From: Mesorhizobium sp. Root102
GTDB taxonomy: Bacteria > Pseudomonadota > Alphaproteobacteria > Rhizobiales > Rhizobiaceae
Assembly (NCBI RefSeq): GCF_001425625.1
Contig: NZ_LMCP01000048.1
Span: 67,907 to 131,906 of the forward strand
DNA: 64,000 nt
Direction: 5' to 3'
In this document: positions 27,178 through 35,332 of the stretch, one piece after another
Numbering within the stretch: position 1 is the first letter of the stretch
Layout: every line of letters begins with the position of its first letter
Program-made: the position numbers and the translations under genes
Notes under the pieces: model-generated
Databases searched by the model: none
Told to the model about the DNA's origin: nothing
What the model saw: only the letters and a program-made list of their open reading frames with translations

Positions 27178-29286
27178 CTACCGGTTACCGCCCAGCGCCG
27201 AGGCAAGGCGCACAAGCGAGAGGAACTCGGACCTGTACCCAAACGGGTCGGCTCCTCGAGCGGCAGTGGCGATCTCCATGATCTTGTCGTAACCGAACTT
27301 CGCGGTCGCATCCTCGTCGCGCAGCTTCTGGCCGAAGGCGGCGACAGCGACCGAGAAACGCTGGTCGGTGCTGGCCTGGTCGAAGGACGAAATCTCGTTG
27401 GCGGAGGTCACCGGCGTGGTGATCAGCTTCGAGACGTCTTCATTCGGCAGCTTGTAGCGTATCTTGACGAAGGCATATTCGTCCGCATTGGCGACGCCGC
27501 CACTATTGACCGTAGCCTGGCCATAGCGCAGCGGATCGATCCGCTCGCCGCCACTGCCCTTCGGCGTGATCTCGTAGATCGCGGTGACCGAGTGGCCGGA
27601 GCCGATATCGCCCGCATCGACGCGGTCATTGTTGAAATCCTCGCGGTTCAAGGCGCGGGTCTCGTAGCCGATCAGGCGATATTCGGAGACCTTGTTCGGG
27701 TTGAACTCGACTTGGATCTTCACGTCCTTGGCGATGGTGAACAGTGTCGAGAAGGCGTCCTCGACCAGCACCTTTTCCGCTTCGGCCAGCGTGTCGATGT
27801 AGGCGGCGGTGCCGTTGCCGTTCTGGGCGATGGTCTGCATCATCTGGTCGTTCAGATTGCCGCGGCCGAAGCCGAACACCGACAGGAAGACACCGGTCTT
27901 GCGCTCCTTTTCGATCAACCGCTTCAGATCATCGTCGTCGCTCTGGCCGACATTGAAGTCGCCGTCAGTGGCAAGCATCACCCGGTTGACGCCATCCTTG
28001 ACGAAGGATTTTTGCGCCAACCTGTAGGCTTCCTTGATGCCCGCCTCGCCGGCCGTGCTACCGCCTGGCGTCAAATTGTCGATGGCACTGAGAATCTTGT
28101 CCTTTTCAGACGCCTTGGTCGGCTCCAGAACTGTGCCGGCGTCACCCGCATAGGTGACGATCGAGATGGTGTCGTCCGCCTTCAGCTTGCTGACCAGCAG
28201 CCGGAAAGCCGATTTGAGCAGCGGCAGCTTGTCCGGCTCGTCCATCGAGCCCGAGACATCGATCAGGAAGACCAGATTGGCCTTCGGCTGCTCGGCCGGC
28301 TTGACGTCAAAGCCCTTGATGGCGACATGCATCAGCCTGGTCTGCGTGCTCCACGGCGTCGGCATCACGCTGACGGTCGAGTTGAACGGTGTCGATGCAG
28401 AATCCGGACCCTTCCAGTCATAGGGGAAGTAGTTGATCATCTCCTCGACGCGCACCGTATCGGCCTGCGGCAGGGTGCCCTGCTTCAGCGAGCTGCGCAC
28501 AAAGGAATAGGAGGCCGTGTCGACGTCGATCGAGAAGGTCGAGACTGGATCCTCGAGTGCCGCATGCACCGGATTGGTCTTGAAATCCTCGATGCGGTCG
28601 CGGTTTTCCGGTTGCGGCTGCATCTGGTCGGCCGGCGCCATGGCCGGTTGCTGTTGCACCATCAGCTTGGACTCGGCCGGCATGCGGGCCCGCGACGTGC
28701 TGGGCGCACTTGTCGTGCCATCGAGCGCAAACCCACCAGTCGGGGCTGGCGTGGGCGCCTTCTTGTTGGTCTGCAAAGTGCCGTATTCTGTTTCGTTGAT
28801 TTTCGCCGGAGCTTCGGATTTCGGCGGCGAAGCTGGCGCAAGCAGCGCGTCAGCAGCGTCTCGGCTTTCCGCATCCGCGTCGGCCTTCTTGTCCTTGTCC
28901 AACTCGGTGCGGACCGGCTTCGGCTCGGCGGTCGTCGGCTTCACGGTCGCCGGCTTGTCGGCCAGCGTCTCGCTGATCTTCTCGTCGCCGCCGAATTTGG
29001 GCGGCTGTTCCCTCAGCAGATGGAAGGTGGCGTATCCGGCGATCGGCAGGGCGACGAGCCCGGCAAGGGCCGGCGTGGCAATGAGTTTCTTTTGCATGAT
29101 CTCGCTCCAGAGCTTTTGTGCTCGCTCTGTGAGACGAAGCCCGCCAACCGATCCTTGGGTGACAGAAGAAATATTTTCCTGATCGTAGGCGCGCAGGGCG
29201 GCGTCGAAGGCGCGCGCCTTCGCGCCCTCGCCCGGTGCCGGTGCTGCGATGTCGCGCAGTCTCTTGAGTTCGTTGTCGTCGACCAT
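27178..29286 (-). CDS. VWA-domain protein with N-terminal transmembrane anchor (YfbK type)
   Basis: About 702 residues. A short cytoplasmic N-terminus is followed by one membrane segment (IATPALAGLVALPIAGYATF, residues about 70-90), a low-complexity Lys/Pro/Ala linker, a von Willebrand factor domain with the metal site DVSGSMDEPDK, and a C-terminal DUF3520-type domain. The ATG at 29286 lies two bases past the sigma factor stop and has GGGGAAG upstream. Gene pairing suggests the cytoplasmic N-terminus may bind the sigma factor, as anti-sigma factors do, but this is inference. Confidence 0.85.
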   Translation of the reverse strand: MVDDNELKRLRDIAAPAPGEGAKARAFDAALRAYDQENISSVTQGSVGGLRLTERAQKLWSEIMQKKLIATPALAGLVALPIAGYATFHLLREQPPKFGGDEKISETLADKPATVKPTTAEPKPVRTELDKDKKADADAESRDAADALLAPASPPKSEAPAKINETEYGTLQTNKKAPTPAPTGGFALDGTTSAPSTSRARMPAESKLMVQQQPAMAPADQMQPQPENRDRIEDFKTNPVHAALEDPVSTFSIDVDTASYSFVRSSLKQGTLPQADTVRVEEMINYFPYDWKGPDSASTPFNSTVSVMPTPWSTQTRLMHVAIKGFDVKPAEQPKANLVFLIDVSGSMDEPDKLPLLKSAFRLLVSKLKADDTISIVTYAGDAGTVLEPTKASEKDKILSAIDNLTPGGSTAGEAGIKEAYRLAQKSFVKDGVNRVMLATDGDFNVGQSDDDDLKRLIEKERKTGVFLSVFGFGRGNLNDQMMQTIAQNGNGTAAYIDTLAEAEKVLVEDAFSTLFTIAKDVKIQVEFNPNKVSEYRLIGYETRALNREDFNNDRVDAGDIGSGHSVTAIYEITPKGSGGERIDPLRYGQATVNSGGVANADEYAFVKIRYKLPNEDVSKLITTPVTSANEISSFDQASTDQRFSVAVAAFGQKLRDEDATAKFGYDKIMEIATAARGADPFGYRSEFLSLVRLASALGGNR

Positions 29287-29288
29287 GG

Positions 29289-29852
29289 TCACACTTCCCC
29301 GGCCGAGCGCATCAGCGTCTTCAGCCGTTTCTTCGCTTCATGGATGTGCCAGGAAACCGTCGTCTCCGAGATCGCCATCGCCTCGGCGGCGGCCGCGTGG
29401 CTCAACCCTTCGCCATAGACCAGCAGCACCGCGTCGCGTTGCTTGTCGGGCAATTGCCGAACCGCTACCCAGAGCGCTTCGGCCGGGTCCTCCGGTTCGA
29501 CTGAGGCCTCGCCCGAGATCAGCGCATGGACGCCGTAGGCCTCGGTCTTGACCGTCTCGCGTGCGGTCTTGCGCATCATATCGCGCGCGGCGTTCATCGT
29601 CACGGAATAGAGCCATGTCGTGAAAGCGCCGCCGCCGCGATAGTCGCGGATCGCCTTGCCAAGCCTGACGCAGACTTCCTGGGCGATGTCTTCGGCATCG
29701 GCCTTCCTGCCGCACCAGCGATAGGCGGCGCGATAGACGAAGTCATAGTGCCTTTCCAGCAATGTGCTGAAGGCCCCCCTGTCTCCGCCCTTCGCCCGCC
29801 CGATCAGTTCGGCGTCGGAGGCTTCGCTTTCATCCAGCATCATTGCCATCAT
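29289..29852 (-). CDS. ECF-type RNA polymerase sigma factor
   Basis: A 187-residue protein with region 2 (FVYRAAYRWCGRKADAEDIAQEV, residues about 38-60) and region 4 (LPDKQRDAVLLVYGEGLSHAAAAEAMAISETTVSWHI, residues about 130-170). It directs RNA polymerase to a dedicated promoter set. It is followed immediately by the membrane-anchored VWA gene, presumably in one operon. Start choice among clustered ATGs (29852, 29849, 29843, 29840) is uncertain. Confidence 0.88.
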   Translation of the reverse strand: MMAMMLDESEASDAELIGRAKGGDRGAFSTLLERHYDFVYRAAYRWCGRKADAEDIAQEVCVRLGKAIRDYRGGGAFTTWLYSVTMNAARDMMRKTARETVKTEAYGVHALISGEASVEPEDPAEALWVAVRQLPDKQRDAVLLVYGEGLSHAAAAEAMAISETTVSWHIHEAKKRLKTLMRSAGEV

Positions 29853-29943
29853 TTGCCTGTTGGACGAAGGCTAATGGCCAATCCTTGGGGCAATGGAAAG
29901 ATTTTTTTGGAAACGGCCGGATCGTGCCCCATCGACGCCCCGC

Positions 29944-29977
29944 TTGACACATACATATCTCGACGGTTATACGTCGA
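29944..29977 (+). promoter_or_regulatory. Promoter and dyad operator of the ArsR-led operon
   Basis: TTGACA (29944-29949), exactly 17 nt, then TTATAC (29967-29972) is a near-perfect promoter. TCGACG (29960-29965) and CGTCGA (29972-29977) form a 6-6-6 inverted repeat across the -10, a position suited to autorepression by the ArsR-type regulator encoded 29 nt downstream. Confidence 0.75.
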
Positions 29978-30005
29978 TCAATAGCCACCGGGTTATCAAT
30001 CCCAA

Positions 30006-30329
30006 ATGACCAACGCTCACGATGTCCTCTTCAGAACGCTCTCCGATCCGACGCGTCGGGCGATCTTCGAGCGCCTGTGCCAGCAAGGCGAGCAGACCGT
30101 TGGCGCTTTGACGGCTCAGTCCGGGGTCTCGCAGCCGGCGGTGTCGAAACATCTCGGCGTGCTTCGGCAGGCCGGGCTGGTGCGCGACCGCCATGAGGGA
30201 CGGCAGACCCATTATAGCGCCCAGCTGGCAGCACTTTCCCCACTGACCGACTGGACGAACCAGATGAACGCTTTCTGGCAGAGCCGGTTCGACGACCTCG
30301 AAAATTTGCTCAAAAGAATGGACCAATGA
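30006..30329 (+). CDS. ArsR-family transcriptional regulator
   Basis: A 107-residue winged-helix protein: LFRTLSDPTRRAIFERL then QSGVSQPAVSKHLGVLRQAGLV as the recognition helix. No metal-binding Cys pair is seen. Paired with an SRPBCC/AHSA1 gene that overlaps it by 4 nt, it belongs to the common ArsR-AHSA1 type whose inducer is often organic rather than metal. A dyad sits over its promoter. Confidence 0.88.
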   Translation: MTNAHDVLFRTLSDPTRRAIFERLCQQGEQTVGALTAQSGVSQPAVSKHLGVLRQAGLVRDRHEGRQTHYSAQLAALSPLTDWTNQMNAFWQSRFDDLENLLKRMDQ

Positions 30330-30736
30330 CCAACACTGCGACCGAAACGCGCTCCGTCGTCGTCGAACGTGAGATCCCCTATCCGCCGGAGAAGATCTGG
30401 CGGGCGCTCACCCAACCGCATCTGATCGAGGAGTGGCTGATGAAGAACAACTTCAAGCCAGTCGTGGACCACCGCTTCAATCTCAGCGCGGACTGGGGCG
30501 GCGTCGACTGTCAGGTCCAGACGGTCGAGCCCAACAAGACGCTGTCCTACACCTGGGACACCAAGGATCTCGAGAGCGTGGTCACCTGGACGCTCACCGC
30601 TACGAACACGGGAACCCATCTGCGCATGGAGCAGACGGGCTTCCGGCCGGATCAGCAGCCATATTTCCGCGGCGCCACGGTCGGCTGGCAAAAGTTCCTT
30701 ACTGCCCTGGAAGGCGTCTTGGCGCGGCTGGATTGA
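30326..30736 (+). CDS. SRPBCC/AHSA1-type protein
   Basis: A 136-residue START-like fold protein with the signature VEREIPYPPEKIWRALTQPHLIEEWL and a C-terminal GWQKFLTALEGVL. Such proteins bind hydrophobic ligands in a deep pocket. The start overlaps the ArsR stop (ATGA). It is usually co-regulated with its ArsR partner; ligand unknown. Confidence 0.87.
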   Translation: MTNTATETRSVVVEREIPYPPEKIWRALTQPHLIEEWLMKNNFKPVVDHRFNLSADWGGVDCQVQTVEPNKTLSYTWDTKDLESVVTWTLTATNTGTHLRMEQTGFRPDQQPYFRGATVGWQKFLTALEGVLARLD

Positions 30737-30794
30737 AACCGCCGGCAGGCGGATCGATGGATCCGCTTCGGCTCTGCTTTAACGGGAGGTGTCA

Positions 30795-31016
30795 TTGGAC
30801 TGGAACAAGTGGATCCGGCAAATTCATCGCTGGCTGTCGATCATCTTTACGCTGACCGTCATCGCCAACTTCGTCACCATGGCATTTGGGCAGCCTCCCG
30901 CCTGGGTGGTCTACTCGCCGCTCTTGCCGCTCTTCCTGCTGCTGTTCAGCGGCCTGTACATGTTCGTGCTGCCCTATGCCGCCAAGGAGCGCGGCGTGCA
31001 GCGTGCCGGCGGATAG
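30795..31016 (+). CDS. Small integral membrane protein
   Basis: About 73 residues with two hydrophobic segments (WLSIIFTLTVIANFVTMAF and VYSPLLPLFLLLFSGLYMFVL). GGGAGG lies five bases before the TTG at 30795; a GTG at 30789 would overlap it. It is the third gene of the ArsR operon. No known function. Confidence 0.6.
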   Translation: MDWNKWIRQIHRWLSIIFTLTVIANFVTMAFGQPPAWVVYSPLLPLFLLLFSGLYMFVLPYAAKERGVQRAGG

Positions 31017-31028
31017 GAGTGGGCGGGA

Positions 31029-31469
31029 ATGGCCAAGACGTTGGGACAATCGACCAAGGCCAAGGCTGCGCCGGTCCTGCTCTCGGGCGGCAACCCGCAA
31101 ATCGCCAAGAGCGAAGGCGACGCCCCGGTGCAGGCCTACATCGCCGCAATGCCGGGCTGGAAGCGCGGCCTCGGCGAGCGCCTTGAGGCGCTCATCGTGC
31201 GCAACGTGCCCCATGTGCGCAAGGCCGTGCGATGGAACTCGCCGTTCTACGGCATCGAGGGCCAGGGCTGGTTCGTGTCGTTTCACGTTTTCACCCACTA
31301 CGTGAAGGTGACGTTCTTCAGCGGCGTGTCGTTGCGACCGATACCACCCGGCGGCACAGCGAAAAGCAAGGACGTGCGCTGGATCGACATCCGCGAAGAC
31401 CAGTTCGACGAGGCTCAGATGGCGGGCTGGGTGAAACAGGCCGCCGCCCTTCCCGGCTGGATCCCGTAG
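31029..31469 (+). CDS. DUF1801 domain protein A
   Basis: A 146-residue protein with the DUF1801 (YdhG-like) pattern: VQAYIAAMPGWKRGLGERLEALI, VRKAVRWNSPFYGIEGQGWFVSF, and a C-terminal ALPGW segment. Family members are small soluble proteins of unknown role, often near AHSA1 and glyoxalase genes as here. It starts 12 nt after the membrane protein gene. Confidence 0.75.
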   Translation: MAKTLGQSTKAKAAPVLLSGGNPQIAKSEGDAPVQAYIAAMPGWKRGLGERLEALIVRNVPHVRKAVRWNSPFYGIEGQGWFVSFHVFTHYVKVTFFSGVSLRPIPPGGTAKSKDVRWIDIREDQFDEAQMAGWVKQAAALPGWIP

Positions 31470-31552
31470 CGGCCGCAACGAAGTCTGCGAGCAAAATTCA
31501 AATTCTTTCCTGCCGAAAGGGCGGGACCGAAGACGACAAAGGAGAAGTAGCG

Positions 31553-31945
31553 ATGAAGATCAAGCTGACCAGCGTGTATGTGGACAACCAGGAAAACGCA
31601 CTGCGCTTCTACACCGACGTGCTGGACTTCACCAAGAAGGCCGATTTCAGCAATGGGCCTTTTCGCTGGCTGACCGTGGCCTCGGCCGAAGATCCTGATG
31701 GAACCGAGCTGCAGCTCGCGCTCAACGACAACCCGGCTGCCAAGGCCTATCAGGAAGCCATCTTCAAGCAGGGTCAGCCCGCGGTCATGTTCTTCACCGA
31801 CGACGTCAAGGGCGACTACGAGCGCATCAAGGCGAAGGGTGGCGCGTTTATCAAGCCGCCGACCGAGGTCACCGGTTCGACCATCGCCCAGCTGAACGAC
31901 AGCTGCGGCAACCTCGTTCAGATCACCCAGCTGGCGCGCTGGTAG
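31553..31945 (+). CDS. Glyoxalase/VOC family protein
   Basis: A 130-residue VOC-fold protein starting MKIKLTSVYVDNQENALRFYTDVLDF, with GTELQLALNDNPAAKAYQ and DSCGNLVQITQL. One GGAGAA site precedes the ATG. VOC proteins catalyse metal-dependent isomerisation, oxygenation or resistance reactions; the substrate is unknown. It belongs to the same run of small genes as the DUF1801 proteins. Confidence 0.83.
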   Translation: MKIKLTSVYVDNQENALRFYTDVLDFTKKADFSNGPFRWLTVASAEDPDGTELQLALNDNPAAKAYQEAIFKQGQPAVMFFTDDVKGDYERIKAKGGAFIKPPTEVTGSTIAQLNDSCGNLVQITQLARW

Positions 31946-31988
31946 TAGGACAGCGGTTGAAACGCGTCGAGGCAGAGGAAGGCAAACA

Positions 31989-32396
<408 letters not shown>

Positions 32397-32430
32397 CATC
32401 ATCGCAATTTTCGAATTGACGCGTTTGACC

Positions 32431-33609
32431 CTAAGCCGCCTGGCCCGCCACCCAGCCCGACGACCACGCCCACTGGAAATTGTAGCCACCCAGCCAGCCT
32501 GTGACATCGACGGCTTCGCCGATGAAGAACAGGCCCGAAACGGATTTCGCCTGCATCGTCTTCTGGTCCAGTCCGTTGGTGTCGACCCCGCCCAGCGTCA
32601 CTTCGGCGGTGCGGTAGCCCTCGGAACCGGCAGGCTTGATGCGCCAATCATTGACCGCGGCGGCGACAGTCTTGATCTGGGCGTCGGAAAGATCGGCGAG
32701 GTTGCCGTCGATCCCGGTTCGTTCAGTGATCGACTGTGCAAGCCGCTTCGGCAGATGATTTGCCAGCACGGTCTGCACCGCCTGCCGCCCATTACCGCGC
32801 TTGGCGATACGAATGAGGTCCGCCACGTCAACTCCCGGCAGCATTGCGATGCGGATTTCGTCGCCCTCGCGCCAATAGGACGAGATCTGCAGGATGGACG
32901 GTCCGCTGACGCCGCGATGCGTGAACAGCATCGCTTCGGAAAACCGCGTCTTGCCGCAGGCGACTTCCGCATTGACGGCATTGCCGGCCAGCGGCGCCAG
33001 CCGCTCGAGCGTGTTGGCATCGAAAGTCAGCGGCACCAGTGCCGGCCGCGTTTCGACAATGGCGAGGCCGAACCGTTCGGCAAGCTCATAGCCGAAGCCG
33101 GTCGCCCCCATCTTGGGGATCGACTTGCCGCCGCAGGCCACAACAACGGACTGGCAGAAAACCGTACCCGTGGAGAGGGTGAGCACAAATCCCTCCACGG
33201 TTTTGCGAACATCCTCAACACTGGTCGACAGTGCCAGCTCCACGCCCCTGCCCTGCATTTCCGAGACCAGCATGTCGATGATCTGGCGCGCGGAGCCGTC
33301 ACAGAACAATTGTCCCAGCGTCTTTTCGTGATAGGCGATGCGGTGGCGTTCGACGAGCGCGATGAAATCGCGCTGCGTATAGCGGCTGAGCGCCGAAATG
33401 CAGAAATGCGGATTGCCCGACAGAAAGTTCTTTGGGCTGGCATGGATGTTGGTGAAATTGCACCGGCCGCCGCCGGAGATGCGGATCTTTTCGCCAGGCA
33501 TTGCCGCATGATCGAGGATCAGCACCGAACGGCCGCGCTTGGCCGTCTCCACGGCGCACATCATTCCGGCGGCACCCGCGCCGATGATTACCACATCAAA
33601 GGATTGCAT
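32431..33609 (-). CDS. HI0933-like flavoprotein (NAD(P)/FAD-dependent oxidoreductase)
   Basis: A 392-residue protein with GAGAAGMMCAVETAKRG at the N-terminus (FAD Rossmann), the family signature GEKIRISGGGRCNFTN, and the C-terminal GEAVDVTGWLGGYNFQWAWSSG. It binds FAD; the substrate is not established for this family. It is convergent with the DUF1801 gene. Confidence 0.87.
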   Translation of the reverse strand: MQSFDVVIIGAGAAGMMCAVETAKRGRSVLILDHAAMPGEKIRISGGGRCNFTNIHASPKNFLSGNPHFCISALSRYTQRDFIALVERHRIAYHEKTLGQLFCDGSARQIIDMLVSEMQGRGVELALSTSVEDVRKTVEGFVLTLSTGTVFCQSVVVACGGKSIPKMGATGFGYELAERFGLAIVETRPALVPLTFDANTLERLAPLAGNAVNAEVACGKTRFSEAMLFTHRGVSGPSILQISSYWREGDEIRIAMLPGVDVADLIRIAKRGNGRQAVQTVLANHLPKRLAQSITERTGIDGNLADLSDAQIKTVAAAVNDWRIKPAGSEGYRTAEVTLGGVDTNGLDQKTMQAKSVSGLFFIGEAVDVTGWLGGYNFQWAWSSGWVAGQAA

Positions 33610-33709
33610 CAGGCTATTCGTTCCCGCTCGACCCGCTCATCCGGGGTCGCGCCATTTGTGCTGCCTGATAGCGCGAACGGGCCAGACAGCCAACAGCTGA
33701 ACGAAGGGC

Positions 33710-34447
33710 TCAGATCAGTGTTTCGGCGAACAGCGTCGTCAATCGCTTCCAGTGGCGTTCGGCACCCGCGGCATTGAAAACGCTATGATCGGGTACGCAC
33801 CAGCCATGTGCCACGCCGACATAGTTCTCGATGACATGGTCGACTTCCGCGACCCTGAGCGCTTCGGCCAGGCGCGCCGACTGTTCCGGCGGGAAACTCC
33901 TGTCGACGCCGGATGTGCCGACATACACTCGCGCCTTAATGGAGGCCGCCATGCGATGCGGGCTGTCGGCGGCGTCGCTGGCCAGATTTCCACCATGGAA
34001 GCTCGCGGCCGCCTTTATCCTCTCGGGATAGATTGCAGCCGCATTCAATGCCCGGCCGCCACCCATGCAGTAACCAACGGTGCCGACCGGTCCGGTGACA
34101 CCTTCAGCCGAGAGCGCGTCGAGGAACGCACCGCTGTCGCTGATGGTCATATCCTGTGAGGTGCCTGTGACCAACGCCATCAGCGCCGCCTTGGTCTTTT
34201 CCTCTACGAAGGCGGTCTTGGCGTCGAAGGGCCGGTAAGGCGCATTACGGTAGAACAGATCGGGCACCAGCACCGCATAACCATCATTCGCCAGCCGCTC
34301 GGCCATGCTGTCGAGCGCCGGCCGCGGACCGAAAGCGTCCTGATAAAGAATGACACCAGCCTTGGCCGAAGATGCGTTTGCCGAGCGGAAAAGCCCTGCA
34401 TTGGCGACGCCATCCCTGGTCTTGATCTGGAGGTCCTGCTGCGTCAT
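33710..34447 (-). CDS. Dienelactone hydrolase family protein
   Basis: A 245-residue alpha/beta hydrolase from the ATG at 34447, preceded by CGGAG. The nucleophile is Cys in VGYCMGGGRAL, with an Asp near GVDRSFPP and a His in VAHGWCVPD, as in dienelactone hydrolases that open cyclic ester intermediates. The frame extends 80 codons upstream without a ribosome site and is rejected. Substrate unknown. Confidence 0.85.
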   Translation of the reverse strand: MTQQDLQIKTRDGVANAGLFRSANASSAKAGVILYQDAFGPRPALDSMAERLANDGYAVLVPDLFYRNAPYRPFDAKTAFVEEKTKAALMALVTGTSQDMTISDSGAFLDALSAEGVTGPVGTVGYCMGGGRALNAAAIYPERIKAAASFHGGNLASDAADSPHRMAASIKARVYVGTSGVDRSFPPEQSARLAEALRVAEVDHVIENYVGVAHGWCVPDHSVFNAAGAERHWKRLTTLFAETLI

Positions 34448-34553
34448 CGCCCGCTCCGTTCCGTTGTCGTGCGATACATATCCGGCCAAACCAATACGGC
34501 AAGGCGTTCCCTGAACGCGGCGGTCAACATTTCGTGCAGGATTGCGTGACGGG

Positions 34554-35243
34554 TTACAGAACCGCGAATGCTGCCATATGAAAAGCCTGGACCTCCGGTG
34601 GGTAGCGATAATCGGCACCATAGGGACAGGCATTTCGATCAAGGCAACCGCCGGTCCGGCAGGGTTCGCCATTCGCTCCCCGCACATGCGCCAGGCAGGA
34701 CGGGTAGACGAATTCCTGCGGAGAATAAGCGTCTACCGGACAGGATTTCAGGCACGGTTTTTCGACACAGGTATCGCAAAGGTGGGGCGCTGGCTCGGCG
34801 GCTTGAACCGGAAGCTCGTACCCGAACAGCAGCGCGCCGCGATAGGCGTGCCAGAGCCCGTATTGCGGGTGCATGAGGATGCCGAGCGGTGAAGGCTTCA
34901 GCCCCTCCGCCCGCATCGCCCATTGCTGGAACGGCAGATAAGGTCTGTCAGATGGCGAAACGGCCCTCGCCCCGAATGTGTCCGCCACGGCGCCGATCAC
35001 TTCGCGCGACCACGTGTCGAGCGGATTGGCGATGCTCCGTGGTTGCTTTTCCCGCCAACGCAGGAAATGCGGCCAGGGTGCAGCGCCCGCCTGCCCCACC
35101 AGCAGGACGGCCGCTGCCGGTGCACCTGATGATCCTGTTGGCGGCGCATCGCCTGGGGCAAAATTGAAGCCGCCACGAAGGACAAGGCCGTTGGCGTGAA
35201 GCGCCGCAGCAATGCGGTCAACGCTGCCGGCGGGCACAATCAT
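34554..35243 (-). CDS. 4Fe-4S cluster protein (QueG-like ferredoxin region)
   Basis: A 229-residue protein with a C-terminal CDTCVEKPCLKSCPVDAY motif (about residues 155-172) and a second Cys group CRTGGCLDRNACPYG, enough for one or two [4Fe-4S] clusters. The N-terminal half resembles the non-cobalamin part of epoxyqueuosine reductase-like proteins. It lies 90 nt downstream of the second MttB gene on the same strand, so it may supply electrons to corrinoid reactivation, which is inference only. Confidence 0.72.
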   Translation of the reverse strand: MIVPAGSVDRIAAALHANGLVLRGGFNFAPGDAPPTGSSGAPAAAVLLVGQAGAAPWPHFLRWREKQPRSIANPLDTWSREVIGAVADTFGARAVSPSDRPYLPFQQWAMRAEGLKPSPLGILMHPQYGLWHAYRGALLFGYELPVQAAEPAPHLCDTCVEKPCLKSCPVDAYSPQEFVYPSCLAHVRGANGEPCRTGGCLDRNACPYGADYRYPPEVQAFHMAAFAVL

Positions 35244-35332
35244 TCCTTCTTGATCGGATCGGAGAACGCGCTCCGCCAGACTTCCTTGTGGATGATGTTG
35301 GCGACTTTAGCCCCGCCTGACTCGGGCTCCTT

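Noticed and set aside
30006..30329. SahR controlling the methionine-type palindromes
   Set aside because: The 107-residue ArsR protein is too short for SahR-type fusions, and its own operator differs.
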